Assembly (NCBI GenBank): GCA_024036415.1
Contig: JAMWET010003908.1
Location: forward strand, 62,001 to 126,000
Length of the DNA stretch: 64,000 nucleotides
Direction: 5' to 3'
From: Prochilodus magdalenae
Lineage: Eukaryota; Chordata; Actinopteri; Characiformes; Prochilodontidae
Every line of letters starts with the position of its first letter. The stretch's first letter is position 1. The position numbers were made by a program, and so were the translations under genes. Positions 12,583-24,332 of the stretch are shown piece by piece. Below the pieces are notes generated by a model. The model was not told the origin of the DNA. It made no database searches and worked only from the letters and a program-made list of their open reading frames with translations.

Positions 12583-13461
12583 GCTGGTATAAAGTTGTAG
12601 GTTGTGTGACAGAGTCAATCACCGTCACCGTCACCGTCTGAGCCACTGAGAGAGCAGTGATTGGTTGAGTAAGTTTGTGTCGGCTGAAAAACGTAATAAA
12701 AATCAGAAAATACCGTATAAAATTGATGTGCGATAAACACAGGAATCTGTTTACCAGAATTAACTGCACTAATAAATAATGCTCAGTGTGCTGCGTGACG
12801 GCTGTAAGTGAGGTGCAACTTCTGTTCCTATTCAGATTCATTTTCCTGTTTGCAATGATAGTTTGTAACACCAACGAATTAGGAATCTATGAACTTCCGG
12901 CAGATCTGTGGTAGATCACGTTTATTACATAGCAAATAAAAGTGACAACAGCACTGAGCTCCCTCGTTATTAACCAGAGAAGATCAGAGTAAACGACAGA
13001 AATGGCCGGTTTTACGGCTTGGCATTACAGTCCTAAACGGATGTGCAAAAACAGCCTGCAGAGCCAAACTTGTGAGTTATATTCCTGAATCTTTCAGAAG
13101 TGAGCTATAGAAATCAGGATGAAAGATAACTCTGGCTCTCTGGAGAGCAACGTTGGCCAAACTGCCACAGCTTCAGGATATCCCCTCCTGTCTGATAGAT
13201 CTAAACTTTCTTCTAATACTTCTGAACCAAGCGTAGATCATTCTCTTATCATCCTGTCCAGGCACTCCAAAACACGCATGATTCTCATCCAAACTCAACT
13301 CAGCATCTGTCACACGCCATGATTCTGCATTGCTACTATCTAATGATACTCAATCCAGAGTTTTTCATATCAGCCTCCCTCCATTAATGCATTCATATTA
13401 ACTTTATTCATTACTCTGTAACATGCCTCTCTATGATTCTCCCTGTTACCCGATCACGCTC
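12583..13461. other. Unassigned intronic sequence
   Basis: Tandem CACCGT triplet at about 12618-12638; otherwise nothing recognised. Confidence 0.5.
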
Positions 13462-13830
13462 TGTTCAGAGTCCCCTGTGACCGAAACATATCTAACACAT
13501 CAATGTTTGCGCAGTTTGGGCCAGATCTGTTGGACACCTATACCTGGCCCAATTCTGCTGGTAGATACATATGACTGTACACTTCCATACACCTGCAGCT
13601 TCAGCTACTTCTTTTACACTATGGTCTTTGGCACACACAAATACAATCACTCCCTTTATCCAATCAGTAACATCTGCTTTGGAGCCATTTTCCACACATA
13701 GAACGAGACATTGACTGCACTGTACCACCTCGTCTCAATCTATGAATCCCACCACTCACACCCCACATGTATTTATAGCCCCAACATCCTCGTGCAGCGC
13801 TCTCTGCAGGAAGTCACTAGTACTACTATT
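13462..13830 (-). mobile_element. TcE copy: deleted Tc1-like element with N-terminal coding remnant
   Basis: The left end GTCCCCTGTGACCGAAACAT matches the copy at 55735. The minus strand from 13728 encodes ENGSKADVTDWIKG, then AKDHSVKEVAEAAGVWKC, recognisable as the first helix-turn-helix of a Tc1-like transposase (compare HSVKDVAESAGV at 56250). Nearly all catalytic coding is deleted. The upstream part at 13735-13830 (CACTCACACCCCACA, CGTGCAGCGC) matches 63375-63500 in reverse. Confidence 0.75.
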
Positions 13831-13835
13831 TAGCA

Positions 13836-14010
13836 ACAGGATGGATAAAAGGTCTCCGAAAGCATCTCCAGTTACCTTGGCTGCATAGCTTTGGACCGTG
13901 ATGGAAATCCAAACAGGCACAGGGAGAACATGCAAGCTCCACACAGAAAGGACCCTGACTGGGAATCAAAGCCAGGCCCTTCAGGTGGTAAGACAGCCAC
14001 CCCACCAACA
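13836..14010 (-). mobile_element. tRNA-derived SINE-like repeat, degraded
   Basis: Minus strand reads GTGGGGTGGCTGTCTTACCA (A-box-like), GGCTTTGATTCCC (B-box-like), then CCTTTCTGTGTGGAGCTTGC and ATGTTCTCCCTGTGCCTG, the order seen in a very abundant fish repeat. Internal promoter boxes are decayed. Confidence 0.6.
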
Positions 14011-14938
14011 CAACAATTATTTAGAAACTTATTAATTAATTATCATGGTCTAACTGATTGACTCTTATAGTGAGTGTCCAGTCGTAGAACTTGCGTTCCT
14101 GTTCTGCTGCTTTCAGGTGTCATATCTCAAAATCTCCATTTTTCAGCCTGAAATATTTGGAATAATTACATTTTCTCAAACATGCGGATGAACTATCAAT
14201 TCCAAGCAATGTTTTTTTGCATTACTGTCATTCTAATGCTTTTGGAATTATTACAGCCATTATATGGGCAGTGTATGTTATACACCAGCGACATAAATGA
14301 ATACAATAGCTCTGCTTGTTCTGAAACAAAGAAGACCAGAGCTAACGACATACTTGGTACACACCCGGGGCCTTGTTACAGAAACTTCCCATGTTCAATC
14401 CATATAACTAAAGAACTGGTGAGGTCAAAATTCATTACACAGAAGAAAAGGTCAATAATCAATGATGTCAGTGCTAATCAGTGTTATCTCTTTTATCAAG
14501 CAAGCAATGACAGATCCACATAAACACATAAATGAAATAACGTAAACAAAACTGCAGGTTCATTCATTAGCTAGATAGCTATTGCTGGAGAAAGTAAAAG
14601 AAAGGTTGGGTTTCCATTTCTCAAGGGGTTTGCCGGCCTGCTAGGTGTGCTGAGTTATTCCTCAAAACAAACAGCCACACGTTCAATAGTGCCTCCTCAT
14701 TTTTTACCCTGCTATAGCTGCAGTGTTTTATCTGGCAAGTTCTCATCAACATTAATATACAGTATACTAGGTAGGAATGGGGGGAAACCTTGGCTGTGTC
14801 TGGGATTTCTTGGATTGGTTAGAACGGACACCACTCTCACAAAGCGAATCGGTTTGTTTGCAATACGAATATTTTATTATATTATTTGCAGAGACTAACC
14901 TAACACTGCTAATTACATTTGCATAATAAGTGTAACAT
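14011..14938. other. Unassigned intronic sequence
   Basis: A 113-codon open frame at 14182-14523 has a hydrophobic start and four scattered cysteines but no family resemblance. Not called a gene. Confidence 0.45.
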
Positions 14939-15468
14939 TGTTAGACAAAAGACTTCGAGACCGACGTGTGCAGAACTAAAAACCAGGAATGGTTTATTAG
15001 AAAACAGGCACTCACAGCAAGCACCAGTATACAGCGAAAACAATGGGAGAAGCTAAATCAGAGTCAGGGACAGCCGGAGGTCAGAACCAGGTAGAACAAG
15101 CAGCGAGGGCGAACAAGTTTAAAGGGGAAAACCAAAGAGAGAAAGCAGAGGTACAAACAGAGCAAAAGGGATTAGGCGAAAGAGTAGTAAAGGAACGAAG
15201 GGAGTCGGAAACCAGAGTAAGACCATACGAAGAAAGAAACGCTCAGGATTGCTAACCTAGGTTTGTCAAAGCTTCGCAAAAATGTGAGTGTTTGTGAGTG
15301 GCTTAAATACAGGAAGTAATTGGATACAGCTGAGGTTACAACTCGGGCGATCTAGAGCGAATCACAGAGTCCGACCGGGGGCGCATATACATGACGTCAT
15401 CGAGCGTGGCCCTCTGGGAAGTGGAGTCCTGAAGAGCAGAGAAGCCGGTGAGACGCGGAGGCGTGACA
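14939..15468 (-). mobile_element. Solo LTR of an LTR retrotransposon (530 bp)
   Basis: Begins on the minus strand with TGTCACGCCTCC (15468) and ends ...TAACA (14939), the TG...CA ends of LTRs. It is flanked by the perfect 5 bp target duplication AACAT (14934-14938 and 15469-15473). Minus-strand signals are in the right order: a TATA-like TATTTAAG near 15309-15302 and an AATAAA polyadenylation signal at 14998-14993. A 5 bp duplication and these features suit a Ty3/gypsy-type element. No internal region remains, so recombination between two LTRs has removed it. Confidence 0.9.
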
Positions 15469-15479
15469 AACATGTATTA

Positions 15480-15909
15480 CACTCATCATCACTAACAATA
15501 ATGCATCCAGAAGGAATGAATCGACAGGAATGAAATTTGGTGGGTAGGTTTGCAAATTATTTCAAATCTTCAGTGAGTCCCGCTTTTGTCTTGGTATACA
15601 TGACCAACGAATCTGTGTATGGAGGCACTGTGGTCAGCACCAAGATGGACGTTTTGTTGTCACGTGCCACATGTCCAAAAGGCTACTGTGTGAGAATATT
15701 CAGGCTGCATGGGATGAATTATCGCAGGACACCATTACGAGCCTCTAGAACTCCATGCTGAGACGTCTGGCATGTTGCATTAGCAAACAGGCCGGGCCGG
15801 CGCCATACAGAGAGACACTACTTCTGTATGTGTAGCTCAATAAATATTGCTCATATCAGGCTAAATGTATCATCATTTACGGTTCCTCATAGTCTTTTGA
15901 TGATAAGTG
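15480..15909 (+). mobile_element. TcB copy 2 (deleted Tc1-like element)
   Basis: TA-flanked; starts CACTCATCATC and ends TTTTGATGATAAGTG before TA. It retains FVLV-, GGTVVSTKMD and the C-terminal IQAAWD-like region in broken frames (plus strand), and has lost most of the N-terminal half. It begins only 11 bp from the end of the solo LTR, which inserted beside it. Confidence 0.85.
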
Positions 15910-17030
15910 TATCACAATGGGACACCATTAGAGTTGTCCTAAGGATAAGACGGTATTTAGGATATTGTGTTAAATTTGGATGCTTCTGTAGTACTTTTTG
16001 TTATCTGGGGTTGAAATAAGATTGTGAACCTAGGAAAGATATTTCTGTGTGGTATTCCGAACGTAACTGCAGATGTCATGGTGTCTAAACAGATAAGTTA
16101 GGATGTTTCTGTAATATAACCCAAGATCTATGACCTACAGCCAGGCCATGGAGAGAAAGCCACCCATACTCGATACACTACTTACTGTAACACCCAGTGA
16201 GATCACTGTACTTAGGAAGACCAGTATAAAATTTGCTCACCAGAAAAACAGATGTGCCAAAAAAAGCAAGGCAGACGTATAAAACATTACAGGACACTGC
16301 AGGCAGAAACGGCATTAGCAGAAGCAGCATTAGCAGGACAGGTGTGATGTCATACTCTAAATAAGCAAATCTGCTCTATACAATGTAGCTCTATGTTAAC
16401 GTCACCCAGCGGAACATTCTGCTAAACATGGTTCTGACACGCAAGGTCCCACTGCAGCTGACCTGCTGACCTCCAGAAAGGTGAGGGTACCTGAACACGG
16501 GACCGTAAGCAAACACTTTGCTATTCAGAGCTAAATTATACAACCGAGAGAAAACGTTGCAAACCAGTCACGTCAACCAATACGCCCAGACTTCTCAACA
16601 GGAAACCAGAGCGTAACCATATTGACAGTGTACGGCTCTGAACATGCTAAACATATTCAACAGGAGCAGATATCTTTATTCGCTTGTGGCATACCAGACA
16701 ACCAATCGTTTCCCTGAAATTTCGTATGGAAGCATTAAACAAAACAATATGCCGGCCATCAGCACATGCCTTGAATCGCGAGGTTTGGGAGGAGAACATG
16801 GAAAAGCATGGCTCCAAAACACATTAGCATGAGTGCTAGCGACCTGGCACAAAAACCCAGCACCTCCAAGAGCCAGAATGAGGCCAGACTCAATCTTACA
16901 GACAGAAAAGCATTAATATTCAAAGGCATACGTGCATATACTATGTCTCTGTCAGTCCAGCCAGACAGCAATGTAGTATGGGAAAGATTTCCACTGAGCA
17001 GGTCCGCCAAGAAAAGTCAACGTCCTTAAC
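15910..17030. other. Unassigned intronic sequence
   Basis: Short imperfect repeat GGCATTAGCAGAAGCAGCAT near 16312-16335; nothing else recognised. Confidence 0.5.
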
Positions 17031-18130
17031 TGACTGAATGACTGACCATCATAGTCAATGTTAATGACTGACAAATTCACTGAATTAGCAACTGACCGAC
17101 TGGCCATTCACCAACAACGTTAACTGATTCACTGTCTGATTTACTTCATCATAATGATAGTAATAGGCAAATATGCCTAACTGACTCAATGGCTTCTAAT
17201 AAACACTGACTGACTGACTCTAACTAACAGTGTCTCCGAATGACTGAATGACCACTCATGGTCATTGTGCTTAACTGACTCACTGACCCCTCATAATCAT
17301 TGTCCTTAACTGACTCACTGACCCCTCATAGTCATTGTCCTTAATTGACTCACTGACCCCTAATAGTCAGTGTCCTTAACTGTCTCACTGACCCCTAATG
17401 GTCAGTGTCCTTAACTGAATCATGACTCCTCATAATCAATGTCTCTAACTGATGGGCTGCTTATAGTGAGTGTCCATAACTAACTAATGACTCCCCATAA
17501 TCATTGTCCATTACTAATTCATTGTTTTCCCATAGACAATGCCCTTAACTGTCTCACTGACTCATCATAGTCAATGTCCCTTATTGCATCACTGACTCCT
17601 CTTGGTAATGGTCACTTGTCCTGTTTAACTGAATGTCATGACTTTCCTTCCTGTAACTCATGACTTTCTCCTAACAATGTCCCTTATAGTGAGTGTCACC
17701 ATAGCAAGTGTCCCTATTTGACACACTGACCCCTTGTCAATGTGTCCCCACTGACTCTCCATAGTCAATGTCCTTAACTAACACACTGGCACTTTATAGT
17801 CAATGCCTGTAACTCAATGCCCTTAACTGTCTCACTGACTCATCATAGTCAATGTCCCTTATTGACCCCTCACTAGACATCCTTTTGGTCAATGCCCATA
17901 TAGTTATGTCTTCACTGTTTCCCATCTTATAGTCAATGCCCCAACTCAATAATGACTTTAATAGTGACTTCCTGTCAATTCCTCAAAGTCAAATGACTAT
18001 TGCTCCTCACAGTCATTGTCACTACTGACACCTCATAGTCAATATCCCTTACTGATTTCTTATTTCACCTTAGCAAGTGTCCCTATTTGACACACTGACC
18101 CCTAGTCAATGTGTCCCCACTGACTCTCCA
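17031..18130 (+). repeat. 35 bp minisatellite, degenerate
   Basis: Best conserved at 17271-17411, where CTTAACTGACTCACTGACCC, then CTCATAGTCATTGTC, repeats every 35 bp; outward the copies decay but keep GACTCA, CATAGTCAATGTCC and similar words to about 18130. About 30 unit lengths. Several units carry the AP-1 core TGACTCA. Confidence 0.9.
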
Positions 18131-18143
18131 GAAACATACGTAT

Positions 18144-18352
18144 AAATGGCTTTTAGCTGACACTCTTATCCAGAGCAACTAACAAGGTTAATCGTATTTC
18201 AGATAGGCTAACATGGTGTTAGGAGTCCATAGTCTCTTACTGATGTTGCACAGCGTAGTTACCCAGACTGGAAATCTCTGACATGGGTTGATAGCTCTCT
18301 AGCAGGTGAGTGGTGTTATCCATTATGCTATCTGTTGTGCCACACCAACCAC
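18144..18352 (-). mobile_element. tRNA-derived SINE, diverged
   Basis: Aligns with the SINE at 63690-63914: tail side GCTGACACTCTTATCCAGAG at 18155-18174, middle ACATGGTGTTAGGAGTCC, and tRNA-like head GTGGTTGGTGTGGCAC on the minus strand at 18352. The B box is lost. Confidence 0.75.
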
Positions 18353-20495
18353 TACCAAGGCCCAATCCCATTTCTGCCCTTGCACCTAACACTTAGCCAG
18401 CTGTCCCGATTGTTGTAGAAATGGATGGGTAGAGTGGAGTGTTAGGGCTACATGGCCCTTTAAGATTTTTCAAAGCCACACGCCAAACGAAGTGTTATGA
18501 GAAAATTCCCAGTATGCCCTGCAAATCATCCGTAAGATGGCTGCACAACTCATAATCATAAATATTTTCTCTCTTAAAAAGCCTCTGCATTGTAAGATAA
18601 CAATTGTAATAGAATTTTATGGTAATTTTCTTCATAACGCACATAATAAACGCTAGTAATGCACTGATGTTAAAGGGGAAGTACTTTGGGAAGAACAAAT
18701 CCTTAAAAATGTATTTTAAGTACATGTAACTGGTTGAATGATTCCAGATTTTGCATATGAGACAGTTTTAAGGGTCATCATGCAATGTGGGCCAAATTAT
18801 GTTGCGCAACAGACGCCTGAGAGAAAGCAGATTAATATTTCAAAACTGAATGTATTAATCAATGACTTTATGCCATATACAAGGATTACTGCTCTCTTTA
18901 TATTCATTTCATCACAGATAGCTAGTTATATGAATGGACAGCATCCACCAACTTTAATTTCCTTTAGAATTGGGTAGTTAGCTTTGTTTGGGAAGAACAA
19001 TTTGTGGGAATCCACATGAAAAGAGGATCCAATATCATCAATGGAAAGAAAGTCATGAGTCAAAGGTTGCTGTTTTTGACAGTGTTCCCCCCTACAGTCA
19101 GGCTAACCTGGGCTTGCTTAGTCTTGTTAATCATGAACAGCATGCTGTTAGCCATGGAAGCGCATTGGTGTTGTAGGACTGACAGTAAGGCGGAAAATTT
19201 CCTTTGGCTTTGTGGAGGTCCCGGAGGGCTGATAAATTGCTGTGTCTTTTCCTAATGGGAGAATAAATTAAGAGTTACAGTGACCACAAAGTGTGCAAAA
19301 AGGCAAGACCAAAACAGAACTGGACTGCCGCCTGAAGGATATACATCCATAGCAAATCCCACAGCGAGGACTGTAGCAGTTCAAAAACGAGCGATAGCAC
19401 ATCCCAAGACTGCAGTGTAGTGGGTGGTGAAAACCCAAGCGCACACCTCACTGCGTTTCACATGTAATTACTTATGACTTTATTATCCCATAAACCTCAA
19501 TCAAACAGTATGCCAATGCAAGTAACCAGATGTAAATGGGACGAGAGTGAATTTGAAAATAAGTACCACCGCAAAAGGACGTGAAACCCATGCGTGCCAG
19601 CGCATTGCATGCTGTCCAACTGGACCAGAATGAAACATAGTGATCTGTCTTGCTAACACGCTCTTTATGCACCCCCCAGAGTGGCAAAGAACTAGAAAAC
19701 CCAGAGATGTTTTCTCAAATCAGGGCTCTCCTCGCTGCATGCCGAAGCAACCAATGGCAAAGCGACAACTGAGGAACATTAAAGGCATCTGCCTGTCAGT
19801 ATTCCACTGTGAGGCATGAAATCTGGAGCCCAGAGTGCAATGCTGCTGGCTCGAGCATGAAAACCATGTTCCTAAACACGCTCGCTCCTTCTGTGAGTGC
19901 ACTGGGGGGTCACGCTGTTGAAGTGCGTAAAGTCCCACGTAACCTCGCATCTCTCCTTCAGCCTTACTATATATCACCTGCCCTTTCAGAGTAGCCAGTT
20001 ATTAAACACTCAGTGTAGTGGACGTAGAGACGGAGGGCATGTGGTTACGCTCGAAGCCGTCAGCAACCTGCGTCTGGACCATCCCGTTTCAATTCCAGCC
20101 AAGGCAACATCTGCTTCTCTTCAGCAGGGCCGGCTTTAAGAGGCCCGGATTCCAGGAGACTGCCACTGGCAGCTACTCAGCTGAAAAGCCTTCGCTAGAA
20201 CGCGCTGCAGGAGCGAATTAAATTCGCACAAAACAGAGTTAAAAATAGGAGTGCAGGGAGAAAACGAGTGACAGCGCTGTTTTTCATTCAGAATAGCTGG
20301 TGTTTTTGTCAGCATAGAGAATGACCGAGGACTGCATTGAAGAAATGCCTCAGTGTTTTTCCAACTCTGTCTGCGGTATCTGGTCTGCTGTTGATGTTGA
20401 CTTGAAACACACTTATGATAGAAACCAATAAGCATGACCCTTCATGCAGAACACATACTTTTGGGGACCACTTTCAGGAACTCTTCAGGTATTTA
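18353..20495. other. Apparently single-copy intronic sequence
   Basis: No repeats recognised over 2.1 kb, with the 19690-20230 part of higher GC. Short open frames on both strands show no family resemblance. Could include conserved non-coding sequence. Confidence 0.45.
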
Positions 20496-21059
20496 CACTC
20501 ATCATCAAAAGAATAGTTGCACAAATACTTGCCCCCAGGAGGAATCGACCAACAGGAATGAAGTTTCACGCTTGGCCACGCATGTGACGTAAGCAAGGAT
20601 AGGCCTTATTGCTGTACCTCACTGACCCAACAGCCACAATCAGTGATGCCCTCCATCAGTCATCCTGTTAGTGCAACACCATTGGCAGACGGCTGCATGA
20701 CACAGGACTACATGCACACAGTCCGTTGCGATGACTGGCCCTAACACCACGTCAATGTCGCCAAAGACTGCAATGGTGTTATGCTAGACTATCATGGAGT
20801 AACTCATTGACGAGTCCCACTTTTGTCTTGGTGGAGACGGTCAACAAATCCATGTGTTGAGGCACCATGGTTAGCATCAAGATGAACGGTGTGTTGTTAT
20901 TTGCCATAGGTCTAGAAGGCCTGGTACATTCCTGAATATTCCCCATATCAGTCTTAATTTACCATCATGTGTTGTTCCTGGTAACCTTTATCTTCCTTCC
21001 CAACAGCACTGCAATCCCACACTTCCTTCTGGGTGCAGTTTTTCTTTTCATGATGAGTG
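20496..21059 (+). mobile_element. TcB copy 3 (deleted Tc1-like element)
   Basis: TA-flanked with CACTCATCATCAAAAGAATA at the left and the inverse at the right. Plus-strand frames show remnants equivalent to the AGLHAH...PLTPH, FCLGGD and EAPWLAS regions of other copies, interrupted by stops and frameshifts. Confidence 0.9.
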
Positions 21060-21119
21060 TATGTTTTCATGATGAGACAATATAATATATAGATAGAGCA
21101 TGAACAGGATGTCTATCTA

Positions 21120-21604
21120 CAGGGGTTGGACAATGAAACTGAAACACCTGGTTTTAGACCACAGTCATTTATTAGTATGGTGTAGGGCCTCCTTTTGCGG
21201 CCAATACAGCGTCAGTTGGTCTTGGGAATGACATATACAAGTCCTGCACAGTGGTCAAAGGGATTTTAAGCCGTTCTTCTTGCAGGATAGTGGCCAGGTC
21301 ACTACGTGATGCTGGTGGAGGTTCGTCCTTCTTGGTGGTATGCTGACATTACCCTGGATACCGTGGCTCTTGATACATCACAAAGACTTGCTGTCTTGGT
21401 CACGGATGCGCCAGCAAGACGTGCACCAACAGTTTGTCCTCTTTTGAACTCTGGTATGTCCCATAATGTTGTGTGCATTGCAGTATTTTGAGCAAAACTG
21501 TGCTCTTACCTGCTAACTGAACCTTCACACCAGGCTGGTCCAATTTAGCCATGAGACACCCACACTAAAATGACAGGTGTTTCAGTTTCATTGTCCAACC
21601 CCTG
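21120..21604 (-). mobile_element. TcA copy 2: Tc1-like deletion derivative, 485 bp
   Basis: CAGGGGTTGGACAATGAAAC termini with TA duplications at 21118-21119 and 21605-21606. It shares with the copy at 34276-34808 the same internal deletion junction (GGACGAACCTCCACCAGC on the coding strand), and has a further 48 bp deletion near the right inverted repeat and a small one in the helix-turn-helix coding region. Confidence 0.92.
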
Positions 21605-23815
21605 TATATGTGCAGGTATGGATGTGGTAGCTGTGAAGTGCAGAGTGCGTCTACATTGCGGTGTGGATCGTCTATGGAGATCATCATGACGATGTCTCAG
21701 GTGAGATGTGTAGTGACTGAATCACCAGAACTACTTGCTGTTTAGCAGCCTGATGGCCTGAGTTCATGTTGCCTGCGACCACAGAAAGCTACCAGATGGT
21801 GAGCATCATTTTTTCCCATCTGTAAAATCGTGTTTGTTATGCAAGAAATCATCAATCATACGTGTGTTTGGATTCATTTACAGATGTCCCAATGAATCAC
21901 ATGACCTAACTGTGCTTGGGGTGTGAACTCCTGTGTTAGAGTCTAATTCACTTTAATCACGTTTTGCAAACATTTATTCACAGGACTCAGCAGCTGCCCT
22001 TTACCTTCTATTATACATGTGCCAGTGGGTTTTCTGTTTGTTTCGTAGCAATAGGAAATTATTCTCCATGGTGATCAATGCTGCAAGTCAAAAAAATTGC
22101 AGAAGGATTCCTGTAAAGCTAAATGCTGCAGGGCATTTTCCAGCTAATGTCTGGAAATGTCAATGAAGGGAGCATTTATTTCACTGTTCTCTGTTGTTCC
22201 CAATATATCAAAGCGAGGCTAAACTTCTGTTTGTGCGAGAGCCCGAGTGCCAGTGTGTTGTTCTTGGCTGTGGCGATGTTCAGGTAAATGGTCAATTACA
22301 CGCAGAACCGCAGGCCACAATCCAAACCCCGAGTCACATAATTCCACCCCCACCCCCTCCACCTTCTTTCCAAGACGAGGCATAGTGACATTGAACTAAA
22401 CAGTGCATGCAGGCTCACTACAAACACAAAGCACCACGCTAATCACGCTTTTAGCAGAAAGCTTACACTGCAGCTTTGCCAAACTACGCCAGCAAACAAA
22501 TCCATGACTGCAGTGCGTAGACTCTGTGAGGTCAGCTACACAGACACGCTTGGCATTCTCCATAGGCTATAACGATTCATAACTGCATGCAATCAGCTCA
22601 ATATGAGATTGTGTTTATGATTAGTAATAACCAAAAGCTCTGCGAGTGAGCAGACATGGAGTTTTCTTATTTAGCCGTAGCACTGGCTAGAGTTAAAAGA
22701 TTAGGCCGCATGTGAAACATAGAGATTGCAGATATCAGTGCTTATTATCTAGAACACAAGCAAGATATTATATCTATCTGCATGCTCGGTCACATCCCAC
22801 CTGGCCTGCTTACAGGCTGGGATTATAGAGCAGCTCTGGTGCCATGCTAACAGGTCTAGACAGTTAGCGCCGTGTCTGGCATGAAACAAGGCAAAACACT
22901 CGTACATATTAACTCCTTAAGTGTGGCATTAGTTTAACAACACCGAATTTTTGTCCTATGCTAAATTTATGTGCTTTGTTCTTTCACAAGCTATTCATTT
23001 GAGTGCTTAGCAGAAAACAACAGCAGCAGCCATTAGCTTATTAGCTGTATTAATCCGAGCAAGTAAATAAAACAATGTGGGTTCAGAGGTGGTATAAAGA
23101 TGGCAGCCACCCAGAGAGACCCAATTATCCACGCTTAAACAGGCTGATTCCCTCTCGAGGCCGAAGGGCTGTTTTTCTTCACACTCTTCTTTGTAGGTTG
23201 TGGTTGGAGTGCTGAACCTCGACCCCCAGAGGGCAAAACCAAAGAGAGCTGAAGCGTTTGTAAACATCACTTAAGGTCATTACCGTCACTGCAATTAGAT
23301 GCTCCGAGCGCAACTGCAATAATGGAGGGAACGCAGTGTGCAGCTCATGCATGTCTTAGATTTCCACATGCATCGTTCACCAAGAGAAAGTGTGTTGTTC
23401 CAGCAGGTTCACATATGCCATATTTAATATGTATAATCAAATATATCAAATATATCACATTTAAAAAAGGGCCAAGGCTTACTTACTGTCACAATAATTT
23501 GCCATGCACTGCTTTTATCCATGCACTAAATCATTTCCAATCTCCACTTTGTGTATATCCCATTTCATCATACTGTTTCCGCAGTGTGTTACTCTTCTTT
23601 ATTACATGCTGGCAGGATAATGTAACCAAGCAGTATGGCGGTAATCTACAGTAGTGTAAGAGTATATGAAGTCTAAATATGTCTGCTTTCTGGCACCGCA
23701 AAACAGATATTCATAACCAGAGGCAATAAAGGTGATATGGCCCATGTTCTCTATGACAGTAAATTAGAAAAAGTTGGGACAGTATGGAAAAATGAATAAC
23801 TATGGCTTATGTTTA
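21605..23815. other. Apparently single-copy intronic sequence
   Basis: A C-rich run at 22345-22369; otherwise no repeat. The 22440-22900 part is non-repetitive and balanced in composition, and could contain conserved non-coding sequence. Confidence 0.45.
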
Positions 23816-24332
23816 CACTAATCATCAAAAGAATACTTGCAACCAGAAGGAAGTGTTGGATTGCAGTGCTATTAGGAAGGAAGATAAAGGTTACCAGAAA
23901 TAATAACTATTATAATAATAATAATATAATAATAATTACTGTCCAAAAAACACAGGTATCTCCAAAATGACTACTTTACAGGAGAGGCCAAAACCTCATT
24001 TAATTTGAATGGAAGTCAATGGAACCAGACGCATTTCCAAGCAGATTTGGGCCATTTCTGTTTGCCCATTCTTCATGACATTTCCACAGAATGTAAACAG
24101 GAGCTTATGTGATCAAATGAGGCATAAAAGTAAAAATCAACAAAAATGTTTTTCTTTGCACGGCAACAATATATTGAGCTACACATACAGAATTTGTGTC
24201 TCTCAGTATGTCGTTGGGCCACCATGTTTGATAATGCAACACACAATTGGACATTTGGACATATTGGACATATTCTCACACAATTCCTGCAGATTTTGCA
24301 GTAGGGGTGGAGGTGGACACCAGGTTATCTCT
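23816..24332 (-). mobile_element. TcB copy 4, interrupted by a second repeat
   Basis: Starts with CACTAATCATCAAAAGAATA and the 23840-23910 segment matches 40930-40990. After an insertion (23905-24170) the TcB match resumes at TATTGAGCTACACATACAGAAT and runs through GTTGGGCCACCATGTTTG to the CCAGGTT near 24330. The rest of the element is missing. Confidence 0.8.
23905..24170 (+). repeat. Dispersed repeat D, copy 1, nested in TcB
   Basis: Opens with an ATA/TAA-rich run (23905-23940), then TATCTCCAAAATGACTACTT, TACAGGAGAGGCCAAAACCT, GTCAATGGAACCAGA, and a CACAGAATGTAAAC motif. The same order of words occurs at 61920-62200 and, more diverged, at 57035-57165. Confidence 0.8.

Noticed and set aside
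15043..15255. 70-codon plus-strand charged protein
   Set aside because: Lies wholly inside the solo LTR, antisense to its own direction.
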